Shown one piece after another: positions 53,801 to 61,574 of a stretch of 64,000 bases of DNA. This DNA comes from Nodosilinea sp. WJT8-NPBG4 (GTDB taxonomy: Bacteria; Cyanobacteriota; Cyanobacteriia; Phormidesmidales; Phormidesmidaceae), in assembly GCA_019359285.1 (NCBI GenBank), contig JAHHHQ010000041.1, positions 124,001-188,000 of the forward strand, read 5' to 3'. Under the pieces are notes generated by a model. The model worked only from the letters and a program-made list of their open reading frames with translations. It did no database searches and was not told where the DNA came from. The position numbers and the translations under genes were made by a program. Position 1 is the stretch's first letter; every line of letters begins with the position of its first letter.

Positions 53801-54169
53801 GGCAAAGCGCCCTAGGGCGCGAATTTGGCCCGCTCCAGACAAGATCGAGTCGGTGCCCTTGAGTTCGCTGGGAAACCATTCGTCTAGATATTGGTAGGCC
53901 GACAGCTTGTTGAGAATGGCTTTGGCATCTTCGACCTTGGCCCACACCTGCTCGATCGGTCGCAGAGAAATATCTTGCTTTAGCACCGTTTGGGCTTCGG
54001 AGACCTTGGCGTTTTGCTCGGTGTCAATGTGCAAAAACGAGACGATCGGCAGGGCGTCGAGGGAGCCATATTGCTCCACGATCATGCGGCGAATTTTGAT
54101 CAGGATCTCTTTGCCAGTTCCCCCTACGCCAATGATGACGGTGGGGGTCATGCCTGTATATTCGCTCAT
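50807..54169 (-). CDS. Tubulin-like GTPase (Tubulin_2 type), 1120 residues
   Basis: The N-terminal part (about residues 8-350) is a tubulin/FtsZ-like GTPase domain with VIIGVGGTGKEIL at 11-23 and the signature GGTGSG at 171-176. A long helical middle region (about 370-960) follows. A Pro/Ser-rich linker (near 980-1010), encoded by G-rich repeat-like DNA, leads to a helical C-terminus with an EF-hand-like loop DNDGDIDLEE. It is much longer than FtsZ and has no FtsZ-type C-terminal peptide. Such large tubulin-like proteins occur in cyanobacteria without known function. The next gene on the strand is the zinc-ribbon/binding-protein fusion, 185 bases on. The start shows no clear ribosome-binding site; Met7 is an alternative. 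Confidence 0.88.
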   Translation of the reverse strand: MSEYTGMTPTVIIGVGGTGKEILIKIRRMIVEQYGSLDALPIVSFLHIDTEQNAKVSEAQTVLKQDISLRPIEQVWAKVEDAKAILNKLSAYQYLDEWFPSELKGTDSILSGAGQIRALGRFAFSLNYPLIKDYFTKAKGRIVGHEKFMLDRWKVQLDKGINIFVVCSLSGGTGSGMVMDLAYNLRDWVPVSELPQTSAFLVLPGAFSGLGDRVIANAYAALMELNHYSRSDTRFDAQYSDSQSDRITSQSGLDVPFNFTYLVGNSNDKVTFPTLGDVLEMVAQNVFLDFSSGFSQYKKLVRDNVRKHWASPDALGYPQNFMSFGLSSIQFPVERVLNACSARLAAKLVDWWSNPTPAPAAMSDLIRTEILPGLFLAESEHDHQVIDSISMGDNKKPYAKEVADWVAGVRKRRNDLNIPFENLQRFISNEQEKYSPHFNDTGTDPKRWSDYFQKMWDNLSWLIPEKRKELRAAVYVMVEDRFRGPKFTRQFLEVLIEVFADFRSRFDQDRQKHWLPRERSAQNALQTLLKQIDNHAKQMMMLNRKKVIEDDFQGIMQALEQIYVSKVEVKARTLGVMLLDGLREEIDQLLVDLTALETVLSNVQVELKDKERVYTRETGGLTVNGILLYDEKEIDAAYRKTVADQEETLCQTLSQQVLEELRVRLFDLYPYDALKTKDLYERLLGQAMDVFRRRSQLDISTARKFLEQYPTVEMQEAQIKTTFEKSEAFLRLSQEQKKLGWDDKLEKYQKLVGIQGGSKPTDPAVSALLPMIRKTSTVTDKEIRPLNDPYHIYFVQETGAFPLRLIEGMERMRSLYRAVSQADHNPLHTHQDYRQFGDVMPETSNERQARYNLMLANALGLVRQEDNRVTGFAEVKFTYRDKLTGFDKTEVMGDTWEEAEDFLLTDQNRRLAETLDGAIRAIGEQAATKPQKQALYTQVMTYLQQQEQSLPGGSDSEDYKRIQEAISNFVTTHRLFIPSDAPATPSPTTPSSPPSPSPLSSPPPPALDSENMVKYAKLVETCYRRGNPSPTELELLEKFRVKYGVSVADANAIAAQYLPQNTIEQAAAEYGLMFRAFLDNDGDIDLEEQAQLLDLQEELGLNNEQVATIEDNVRAEMNRP

Positions 54170-54518
54170 AGGTGGGGCACCGAGGGAGGGCTACTGCCAG
54201 TTAGGTTTCCCAGGTAACTTCCGTGAAATTACGGGCATTCCGCACGGGCTTAGTAAAAGTTGACAATCAGCTTGAGAGACATCACGGCGATCGCAGGACA
54301 ACCCGAGCATAGCGGCACGACAATCCGTCGGTAGGTGGGGTCGGTCAGTCCACAGAGTAGGCTGTTGAGGCGATCGCCGTCCTAAAAAAAAATTAAGCCT
54401 GGGGGTATAGGCGACTTGTCTCAGCAGTGAGATCGCTAGACTTTAGAAGCAACGGCACTTCAGGCGCTATGTTTTAGAGGTTTTGCCTGGCTGCACTCTG
54501 CCCCTACCTGCCATACCT
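54170..54518. promoter_or_regulatory. Divergent region between tubulin-like and UPF0182 genes
   Basis: This region of about 350 bases contains no gene. A TTGACA lies at 54260-54265 (+) without a good -10 at normal spacing. An A-run (near 54383-54392) and a small hairpin TCTCA-GCAG-TGAGA (54419-54432) are visible. Promoters for both genes are expected here but not assigned. Confidence 0.35.
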
Positions 54519-57299
54519 GTGACCTATTCCCCTGCTAAATCCTTCAAGGCCCGTCGGCTGCTGCCCTGGGTGGTGGCAATCACTCTGCTGCTGGTATTTT
54601 CGGGCAGCCTGGTGCATCTACTCACCGAGTCCTGGTGGTTTGAGTCGGTGGGCTATGCGTCGGTGTTTTGGGTGCGCATCAAGTGGCAGCTAGCCCTGGG
54701 AGTGGGGTCGTTTGTCGTTTATGGCGGAGTGCTGTGGGCTAACTACCAGATCGCGCGGCAGCTAACCCGCGATCGCGTCTACCGCTTTTTGAGTCGCTAC
54801 AGCAACCCGGTGCAGCGCCAACAGATCGAGCGCTTCGCCCATCTGGGGGTAGCAGGGCTGGTTTTTCTGCTGTCGCTGGGGGTGTCGCTGCGGGCGGCAT
54901 CGGCTTGGCAGACGGTGCTGCAATTTCTCAACCCCACTGAGTTTGGCACTCCTGACCCCATCTTTCAGCGCGATATCGGCTTTTACATGTTTAAGCTGCC
55001 CCTATGGCAGGGGCTGCAGGACAGTTTGCTAGGCCTGCTGGTGTGGTCGCTGCTGCTGGCTAGCACCGTGTATGCCCTCAAGGGCGAGGTGCGCCCCGAG
55101 CGCGGCTGGAAATACTTTCTCACCGGGGAAGCTAAGGCTCACCTGTGTCTGCTGCTGGCGGCGATCGCGACCCTGCTGGCGGTGGGCTTTTGGCTCGATC
55201 GCTTTTCGCTGCTCTACTCCGACAGCGGCGTCATTTTTGGGGCGGGCTACACCGATGTCCATGCCCGGCTACAGTCCTTTTGGCTGATGGGGTTTGTCAC
55301 CCTGGCGGTGGCGGCGCTGTTTCTAATTGCCCTCGGGCGCAGCGGCTTTTCACTGCCAATTTTTGGCATTGTGATCTACCTGGGCGTGCTGGTGCTGGTC
55401 AACGGCATGTATCCCTGGTTCCAGCAAAACTTTGTGGTTGAGCCCAACGAGCTCACCATGGAGCGCCCCTACATCGAGCACAACATTGCCTTTACCCGCG
55501 CGGCCTACAACCTCACCAGCGTGGTGTCAGAGCCCTTTCCCGCCGACAACCGCCTCGATCGCGCCGTGCTCGACGCCAATGAGCCCACCATCGGCAACAT
55601 TCGCCTGTGGGACTACGCCCCCCTGCTCAGCACCTACAAGCAGCTGCAAGAAATTCGCCTCTACTACAACTTTGAGGATGTGGATGTTGACCGCTACACC
55701 CTCAACGGCGACTACCGTCAGGTCACCCTCTCGGCCCGCGAGCTACCGGTCGAGCAATTGCCCCCCGAAGCCCAAAACTGGATCAACCGCCAGCTCAAAT
55801 TTACCCACGGTTTTGGGATCGTGATGAGCCCGGTCAACCAGGTCACCCCCAACGGGCTGCCCGACTTCTTTATTCGCAACGTGCCCCCCAGCAGCACCGT
55901 CGATTTGCCCCTCGACCAGCCCCGCCTCTACTACGGCGAAAGCACTCGTAACTACATTTTCACGGGGGCCAATACCGACGAGTTTGACTATCCCCAAGGC
56001 GACACCAACGCGTCTTACCGCTACACCGGAGTGGGCGGTGTGCCGCTCAACTCTTGGCTACGACGGCTGGCCTACGCCTTTGACTTGGGCAACGTGCGGG
56101 TGCTAATTTCCAACTATTTCAGCCCTGAAACCCGGATTCACTACCACCGGCTAATTACTGAGCGGGTGCGCCACGTCGCCCCCTTCCTCACCTACGACAG
56201 CGATCCCTACCCCGCGGTGATCGACGGGCGCATCAAGTGGGTTTTGGATGGCTATACCAGCAGCGATCGCTACCCCTATTCCGAGCCCCTCAACCGCCGC
56301 ACCGACATGGTTTCACTGGTGGAGAACACCAACCCCCTGATGCGCAACGGCGTCAACTACATTCGCGATGCGGTCAAGGTGTTTGTCGATGCCTACGACG
56401 GCAGCCTGGAGTTTTACGCCCGCGATCGCGATGACCCGCTGCTGGCCACCTACAGCCAGATTTTCCCGAGTCTTTTCAAACCCATAGAAGAGCTGCCCGC
56501 CAACTACCGCGAGCACCTGCGCTACCCCCAAGACATTTTCACGGTGCAGGCCCAGATGTACCGGGCTTACCACATGGAGAACCCTGAGGTGTTCTATAAC
56601 CGTGAGGACCTGTGGCGGTTTCCAGAGCATGGGGAAGAGGACGAAGTGGAGCCCATGGAGCCCTACTACGTGATTATGAAGCTGCCCCAGCTAGAGGGAG
56701 AGGAGTTTATGCAAATTCTGCCCTTTACCCCAGCCAACCGCGACAACATGATCGCCTGGATGGCGGGCGGTTCCGACGGCGACAACTACGGTCGGCTGCT
56801 GCTCTACGAATTTCCGAAGCAGGAACTGGTGTTTGGCCCCACCCAGGTCGAGGCCCGCATTAGCCAGACCCCAGAAATCTCGGAACAGCTCACTCTCTGG
56901 AGTCAGCAGGGCTCGGGGGTGATTCGCGGCACCTTGCTGGTAATTCCGGTGGAGCAGTCGCTGCTCTATGTGCAGCCCATTTATCTACGGGCTGACCAGG
57001 GCGAGCTGCCCGAGTTGCGGCGAGTGATTGTTGCCTACAACGATCGCGTGGTGATGCGAGAAACTCTGACCCAGAGCTTAGACGCCATTTTTGGCGATGC
57101 GATCGCCCCACCTCCCACCCCCGCTGCTCCCGGTACCGAACCTGCACCACCCAGCACTGTGTCCGATCTGGTGCAGTCGGCGCTGGAATCGTACCAAAGT
57201 GGCCAACAAGCTCTTCAGCAGGGCGATTGGCAGCGCTACGGCGAAGCCCAGCAGCAGCTAGAGCGCGCTTTACAGGAGCTAAATCAACAAAATCCGTAA
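54519..57299 (+). CDS. UPF0182 family membrane protein
   Basis: The product has about 926 residues with the GTG start at 54519; a TTG at 54483 would add 12. It has seven or so N-terminal membrane helices (first at about residues 15-35, followed by WWFESVGYASVFWVR, a family hallmark). A large extracytoplasmic domain includes FVVEPNELTMERPYIEHNIAFTR, SDPYPAVIDGRIKWVLDGYT and DNMIAWMAGGSDGDNYG. The C-terminus is a Gln-rich helix (YQSGQQALQQGDWQRYGEAQ). The family is widespread in bacteria and has no firm function. The choice of start is uncertain: neither start has a well-placed ribosome-binding site. Confidence 0.9.
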   Translation: MTYSPAKSFKARRLLPWVVAITLLLVFSGSLVHLLTESWWFESVGYASVFWVRIKWQLALGVGSFVVYGGVLWANYQIARQLTRDRVYRFLSRYSNPVQRQQIERFAHLGVAGLVFLLSLGVSLRAASAWQTVLQFLNPTEFGTPDPIFQRDIGFYMFKLPLWQGLQDSLLGLLVWSLLLASTVYALKGEVRPERGWKYFLTGEAKAHLCLLLAAIATLLAVGFWLDRFSLLYSDSGVIFGAGYTDVHARLQSFWLMGFVTLAVAALFLIALGRSGFSLPIFGIVIYLGVLVLVNGMYPWFQQNFVVEPNELTMERPYIEHNIAFTRAAYNLTSVVSEPFPADNRLDRAVLDANEPTIGNIRLWDYAPLLSTYKQLQEIRLYYNFEDVDVDRYTLNGDYRQVTLSARELPVEQLPPEAQNWINRQLKFTHGFGIVMSPVNQVTPNGLPDFFIRNVPPSSTVDLPLDQPRLYYGESTRNYIFTGANTDEFDYPQGDTNASYRYTGVGGVPLNSWLRRLAYAFDLGNVRVLISNYFSPETRIHYHRLITERVRHVAPFLTYDSDPYPAVIDGRIKWVLDGYTSSDRYPYSEPLNRRTDMVSLVENTNPLMRNGVNYIRDAVKVFVDAYDGSLEFYARDRDDPLLATYSQIFPSLFKPIEELPANYREHLRYPQDIFTVQAQMYRAYHMENPEVFYNREDLWRFPEHGEEDEVEPMEPYYVIMKLPQLEGEEFMQILPFTPANRDNMIAWMAGGSDGDNYGRLLLYEFPKQELVFGPTQVEARISQTPEISEQLTLWSQQGSGVIRGTLLVIPVEQSLLYVQPIYLRADQGELPELRRVIVAYNDRVVMRETLTQSLDAIFGDAIAPPPTPAAPGTEPAPPSTVSDLVQSALESYQSGQQALQQGDWQRYGEAQQQLERALQELNQQNP

Positions 57300-57370
57300 C
57301 ATTTGGGACGACATTACCTCAGGTTTACACCCTGTGAGCCGATGATTGTGTCAATATCAGCCACCGCGGG

Positions 57371-57420
57371 CATACTATAGGGAATTCTCCGGCCTGTGCG
57401 CTGAATTCATTGAATTCAAT
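57371..57420 (+). promoter_or_regulatory. Candidate promoter element and palindrome before the Asp/Leu-repeat gene
   Basis: CATACT (57371-57376) or TACTAT (57373-57378) could be a -10 element. ATTGAATTCAAT at 57409-57420 is a perfect 12-base palindrome that ends 8 bases before the start codon, where a bound protein would block translation or transcription start. Tentative. Confidence 0.3.
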
Positions 57421-57428
57421 AGACCCCT

Positions 57429-60400
57429 ATGTCTAATACGCCCCCCACTGTTCTGCAACTGGCCCGTCAGGGTGACCCAGAGGCGATCGCGGCTCTGATG
57501 AATCGCCACCTGGAGGTCCAGGGTATCACTGCCCACGTGGTGCAACACGACAGCACCCTCCAGGTGAACCTAGAGGCTGCCCAAATTCCCAATCAGGCCG
57601 ATCTGGTCGCCTACGTTAAAAAGGGCGTTACCGGGCTGGAGCTAGCTGCCATTCAACAGCTGACCGTCAGCGGTAAACAACTGGGGGCCGACACCAGCGC
57701 CTGGAGCGAAAGCCTGGTGCTGCAAGACTCCCCGATTAGCGATTTGGACCTTGACCTCGGTCTAGCGCCCGCCCCGGCCAGCGATGACCTCGACCTCGGG
57801 TTTGACCTCGACAACACCAATGGTGCCGACCTCGACCTCGATCAGCTAGGCGACTTTGACGCGTCCCTAGGCAATGACTTTAACGGTGCCGACCTCGATT
57901 TAGGGTTTACAGATAGCCCCAGCGACCTTGATGCCCAGGCCGACTTTGACCTGAGCTTTACCGACAATAGCGCTAGCGACTTCGATCTGACCGATACCAG
58001 CCTCTCCGAAAGCGGTACCGATCTGGGGGCCACCAATGATTTTGATCTAGAGTTCACCGACACCTCTGCCGATGCCAGCGATCTCGATTTCGATCTAGGT
58101 CTTGGTGAAGAACCGAGCGATGCTGGAGCCACCAACTCCGAAAGCAGCACCGACCTGGGGGCCACCGATGATTTTGGCCTAGAGTTCACCGACACCTCTG
58201 CCGACGCCAGCGATCTCGATTTTGATCTAGGTCTTGATGAAGAGCCGAGCGATGCTGGAGCCACCGATCTAGACTTTGACCTAGAGTTCTCAGAGCCTGC
58301 CGCTACCGAGTCCGCCACTGACTTTGATCTCGACATGGCCCTGGCCGATGCCCCCGCGACTGACCTGAGCTTTACCGAAGACTTGGCGAGCACTGCACCC
58401 GACGACACTGAGCTGGACTTTGACCTAGACCTCGAGGAGGCACCCGCCAACTCCGCAAACAACCTAGGCCTTGACTTAGACTTCATCGATACGCCAGAGG
58501 AAGGTGCTTCAGCGAGCGATTTTGACCTCGATTTAGGCATGGGCGACCTCGCTATGGGTGACGAAGTCGCCGGAGCGTCAGTCGATGATTTTGATCTGGA
58601 CCTCGGCCCAGACCCATCCCCTACGGTCGGGGCTGACACCGATCTAGATTTCGATGCTGGCACCGATCCAAATTTTGATTTGGATGGCGAAGACCCCATC
58701 ACTAGTGATGCGTTGGATTTGGACCTTGGCTTCAGTGACGATAATTTAGACCTGGATCTAGGCCCAGACCCATCACCCACGATCGGAGCTGACACCGGTC
58801 TGGATTTTGATTTAGATGGCGAAGACCCCATCACTAGTGATGCGTTGGATTTGGACCTTGGCTTCAGTGACGATAATTTAGACCTGGATCTAGGCCCAGA
58901 CCCATCACCCACAATCGGAACTGACACCGGTTTAGATTTTGATTTGGATGGCGAAGACCCCATCACTAGTGATGCGTTGGATTTGGACCTTGGCTTCAGT
59001 GACGATAATTTAGACCTGGATCTAGGCCCAGACCCATCACCCACGGTCGGGGCTGGCACCGAGCTAGATTTTGATTTGGGTGACGAAGACCCCATCACTA
59101 GTGATGCGTTGGACTTGGATCTTGGCCTCAATGATGTGCCCACCGGAGTGAGCGATGAGCTTGACTTTGACCTAGGCACCAACACCAGCGACCTTGATCT
59201 AGATTTTGCCGCTGCCGATCAGGCCGCTTTAGACTTAGAAGCCCAGCAGTGGGCCGCTGCCAGTGGCACTGAGGAGGTGGCGGACTTTGGTCTCGACTTT
59301 GAGAGCAGCTCAGAACTGAGTGAGACGGTTGGGGATCAGGCTGCGATCGCAGCCGACGACCTCGACTTTGATCTCAATGCCCCTGCTGCTCCCCCAACAG
59401 CCTCTGACGTCGACATCGATCTAGATGACCTTTGGAGCAGCAGCGACGCCAGTCCAGATCTGGGCATCACTTCCGCCGCAGGCCCAGCAGACAGCCCTAC
59501 CGCCCCCTGGGCCGACGATTTGTCTGGCATGGATGACTTAGTCTTTGACGAAGACTTGAGTGACGAAGCCATTCTCGCCGATGGTCTTACCAACTTAGAG
59601 GACATTCCCAACGACCTAGATTTTCCTGGTGTAGAACCAGACCCTCTAGCGGCTACCGAGTTCGACGCCGGCTTAGATCTAGGACTGGATGCAGGATTCG
59701 ATCCAGAAGCACCGCTGGTTGAGGAAAGCACACCCGACGCCTATGCCTTTCCTGACCTTGATCTGGGTACCGACACCACCGATTCAAACCTAGAAGCGGG
59801 TTTAGAGCCTTTACCCTCCGAGTTGCTGACCCCAGAAGAGTTGGCGTTTGAAGATTTAGGCGCGGCTGCCGATCTAGACCTCACAGAATCCGCTGACTTT
59901 GCAGGCAGCGACTGGACCGCAAACGAGTCTGATCTCACCAGCGACACTGACACTGACCTGGGCACCTACGATGACTTGGGAACTTACGGTGATCTAGGTA
60001 CTTACGACGATTTGGGCACCGCTGACTTGGCCGCCGTTGACTTTGACCTAGCCGAGGGCGATCTCAGTGATGAAGCGATCGATACTCCCTTCTCCAGCGA
60101 TTTTGATCTAGAAGCTGGTTCCGAAGATCTAGTCCTAGAGCCCCTTGGCATGGACGCCTTCATCCCCGAGGAAAGCAACTTGGATTTCCCCCAGGCCGAT
60201 ACTCCCTTGTGGGCAACGGAAGACAACAGCTTTGACCCCAACCTAGTGCTAGATTCTCCCGCCGACTTTGGGACTGAACCGGAGAGCGTCTTCGATCCTG
60301 GCCTGACCTCCGATACTCAAGCTGAGGATCTCTACACTACGCCAAATCCCTTTGCAGCTGAGCCCTACGAAGTAGGCTTTGAGGCCGACGCCGATATGCC

Positions 60401-61313
60401 TTTCTCAACTATGGAGTTGGACCAAACCGTCGATGGCGACTTTATGTCTGACCTCGCCATGACCAACGATCCTAGCGACGTTGACGAGGCCTTTCTAGAG
60501 CAGCCCGAGGATTATTCTGTTGGGGCTGTACCGGCTGCTGGCCTCGGGCTTAGCAATAACATCGCAGATGATCCGGCCTTTGAGTCCGTTGAGTTTGGCA
60601 ACGACGAGTTTGAGGCCCCCGGATTCGAGTCCGCAAGGCTAAGCGATGAAGGCTTTGAGACCGATTTCGGCACCGAGGGCTTTGCAGATGAAGGCTTTGG
60701 GAATGCGGGTTTTGATGATGAAGGTTTTGACGATGGGGCCTTCAGCGACAGTTCCCTAGATAGCAACGGCTTCATCCAAGACCGCAATGGGGTGGTCTTG
60801 GCAGATGATGAACCCGACCCCACTGACGACTTCATTCAAGAGTTTGGTTCAGACCCCTCTACCCACGTATCCCTCACTCCAGAACAGTTTAATGACGACG
60901 GCAGCGTCCGCCGGTCAGGCGGAAAGTCTGGCTTGCCCACACGCTTGATTTTGGGCTTGGTGGGGGCTTTGGCTCTAGGTGCCCTGCTGCTCTACGGAGT
61001 GCTCGGTCGCTTGCGGCAGCCTACTCCAGGGGGAGACCCTGCAATTACCGAGCCTGCTGCACCTCCGGTTGATCCGGCTGCTGTGCCCGAAGATGAGCTG
61101 TTTAGGCAAGCGGTTAATGCGGCCCAAACCGCCGCCAACCAAGCTCAGACCGCTAGTACCCCAGCCCAGTGGCAAGAGGTAGCCGACGCTTGGGCCCGAG
61201 CCATCGAGCTCATGCAGCGAGTTCCGGCCTCTGACCCCAACTACGCTACTGCCCAGCAGAAGGCGGTCGACTATCAGCCCAACCTTAACTACGCCCGGCA
61301 AAACGCCCAGTAG
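57429..61313 (+). CDS. Asp/Leu-rich repeat protein with C-terminal membrane anchor
   Basis: The 1294-residue product starts with a folded domain of about 100 residues (VLQLARQGDPEAIAALMNRHLEVQGITA and VAYVKKGVTGLELAAI), a module I associate with cyanobacterial membrane proteins. Residues 105-1140 are extremely acidic and built from DLDL/DFDL runs, including a block of four near-identical 44-52 residue units (about residues 388-571). A membrane helix (about 1173-1193, LPTRLILGLVGALALGALLLYG) and a helical tail of about 100 residues follow. The acidic part may bind calcium or be a flexible spacer; no RTX motif is present. Function unknown. The repeats make long antisense frames that I do not consider genes. 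Confidence 0.85.
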   Translation: MSNTPPTVLQLARQGDPEAIAALMNRHLEVQGITAHVVQHDSTLQVNLEAAQIPNQADLVAYVKKGVTGLELAAIQQLTVSGKQLGADTSAWSESLVLQDSPISDLDLDLGLAPAPASDDLDLGFDLDNTNGADLDLDQLGDFDASLGNDFNGADLDLGFTDSPSDLDAQADFDLSFTDNSASDFDLTDTSLSESGTDLGATNDFDLEFTDTSADASDLDFDLGLGEEPSDAGATNSESSTDLGATDDFGLEFTDTSADASDLDFDLGLDEEPSDAGATDLDFDLEFSEPAATESATDFDLDMALADAPATDLSFTEDLASTAPDDTELDFDLDLEEAPANSANNLGLDLDFIDTPEEGASASDFDLDLGMGDLAMGDEVAGASVDDFDLDLGPDPSPTVGADTDLDFDAGTDPNFDLDGEDPITSDALDLDLGFSDDNLDLDLGPDPSPTIGADTGLDFDLDGEDPITSDALDLDLGFSDDNLDLDLGPDPSPTIGTDTGLDFDLDGEDPITSDALDLDLGFSDDNLDLDLGPDPSPTVGAGTELDFDLGDEDPITSDALDLDLGLNDVPTGVSDELDFDLGTNTSDLDLDFAAADQAALDLEAQQWAAASGTEEVADFGLDFESSSELSETVGDQAAIAADDLDFDLNAPAAPPTASDVDIDLDDLWSSSDASPDLGITSAAGPADSPTAPWADDLSGMDDLVFDEDLSDEAILADGLTNLEDIPNDLDFPGVEPDPLAATEFDAGLDLGLDAGFDPEAPLVEESTPDAYAFPDLDLGTDTTDSNLEAGLEPLPSELLTPEELAFEDLGAAADLDLTESADFAGSDWTANESDLTSDTDTDLGTYDDLGTYGDLGTYDDLGTADLAAVDFDLAEGDLSDEAIDTPFSSDFDLEAGSEDLVLEPLGMDAFIPEESNLDFPQADTPLWATEDNSFDPNLVLDSPADFGTEPESVFDPGLTSDTQAEDLYTTPNPFAAEPYEVGFEADADMPFSTMELDQTVDGDFMSDLAMTNDPSDVDEAFLEQPEDYSVGAVPAAGLGLSNNIADDPAFESVEFGNDEFEAPGFESARLSDEGFETDFGTEGFADEGFGNAGFDDEGFDDGAFSDSSLDSNGFIQDRNGVVLADDEPDPTDDFIQEFGSDPSTHVSLTPEQFNDDGSVRRSGGKSGLPTRLILGLVGALALGALLLYGVLGRLRQPTPGGDPAITEPAAPPVDPAAVPEDELFRQAVNAAQTAANQAQTASTPAQWQEVADAWARAIELMQRVPASDPNYATAQQKAVDYQPNLNYARQNAQ
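58590..59141 (+). repeat. Four near-identical coding repeats, 132 bases each (first 156)
   Basis: Units at 58590-58745 (carrying a 24-base insertion), 58746-58877, 58878-59009 and 59010-59141 encode LDLDLGPDPSPTIGADTGLD...DALDLDLGFSDDN. Units 2 and 3 are almost identical in DNA, including silent positions, so the copies are recent. The number of units may vary between strains. Confidence 0.92.
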
Positions 61314-61488
61314 TCGCAGTAAACTCTCTTGATGAGCAAAGTGAGCGGTTGCAGGTGCAGCCGTTCCAACCCGCATAAACGCTGTGGCGGTTAAGGCGTT
61401 CGCAGCAGGTTATTAAGGCAATTACCAGTCGGCTAGCTAACCGGCGCTGTACGTTTACCCTGCCTGACGCTGGAAAAGCGCTACCCAA

Positions 61489-61536
61489 GGCCCTAGGCGT
61501 GAAGTATAGTGCTTCAATTTTCCACAGCCTAGGGCC
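61489..61536 (+). promoter_or_regulatory. Large hairpin upstream of purB
   Basis: GGCCCTAGGC (61489-61498) pairs perfectly with GCCTAGGGCC (61527-61536); the 28-base loop contains a smaller GAAG/CTTC hairpin. It ends 38 bases before the purB start and has no T-tract, so it may be a leader structure or operator. Confidence 0.5.
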
Positions 61537-61574
61537 GCCGGGTAGAATGGGACGGTTGTATTCTGACCAAAGCC

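Noticed and set aside
50807..54169. Tubulin-like protein as a phage (PhuZ) or plasmid (TubZ) gene
   Set aside because: It is about three times the size of those proteins, and there are no phage or plasmid genes nearby.
57842..59185. 447-residue Arg/Ser/Lys-rich frame on the - strand
   Set aside because: It lies wholly inside the Asp/Leu-repeat gene and mirrors its codon bias (GAC/GAT-CTN read backwards as RS/KS). No ribosome-binding site or protein-like composition.
61314..61488. Possible tRNA or other RNA gene before purB
   Set aside because: Several short stems occur, but no cloverleaf, T-loop or anticodon arm can be drawn.
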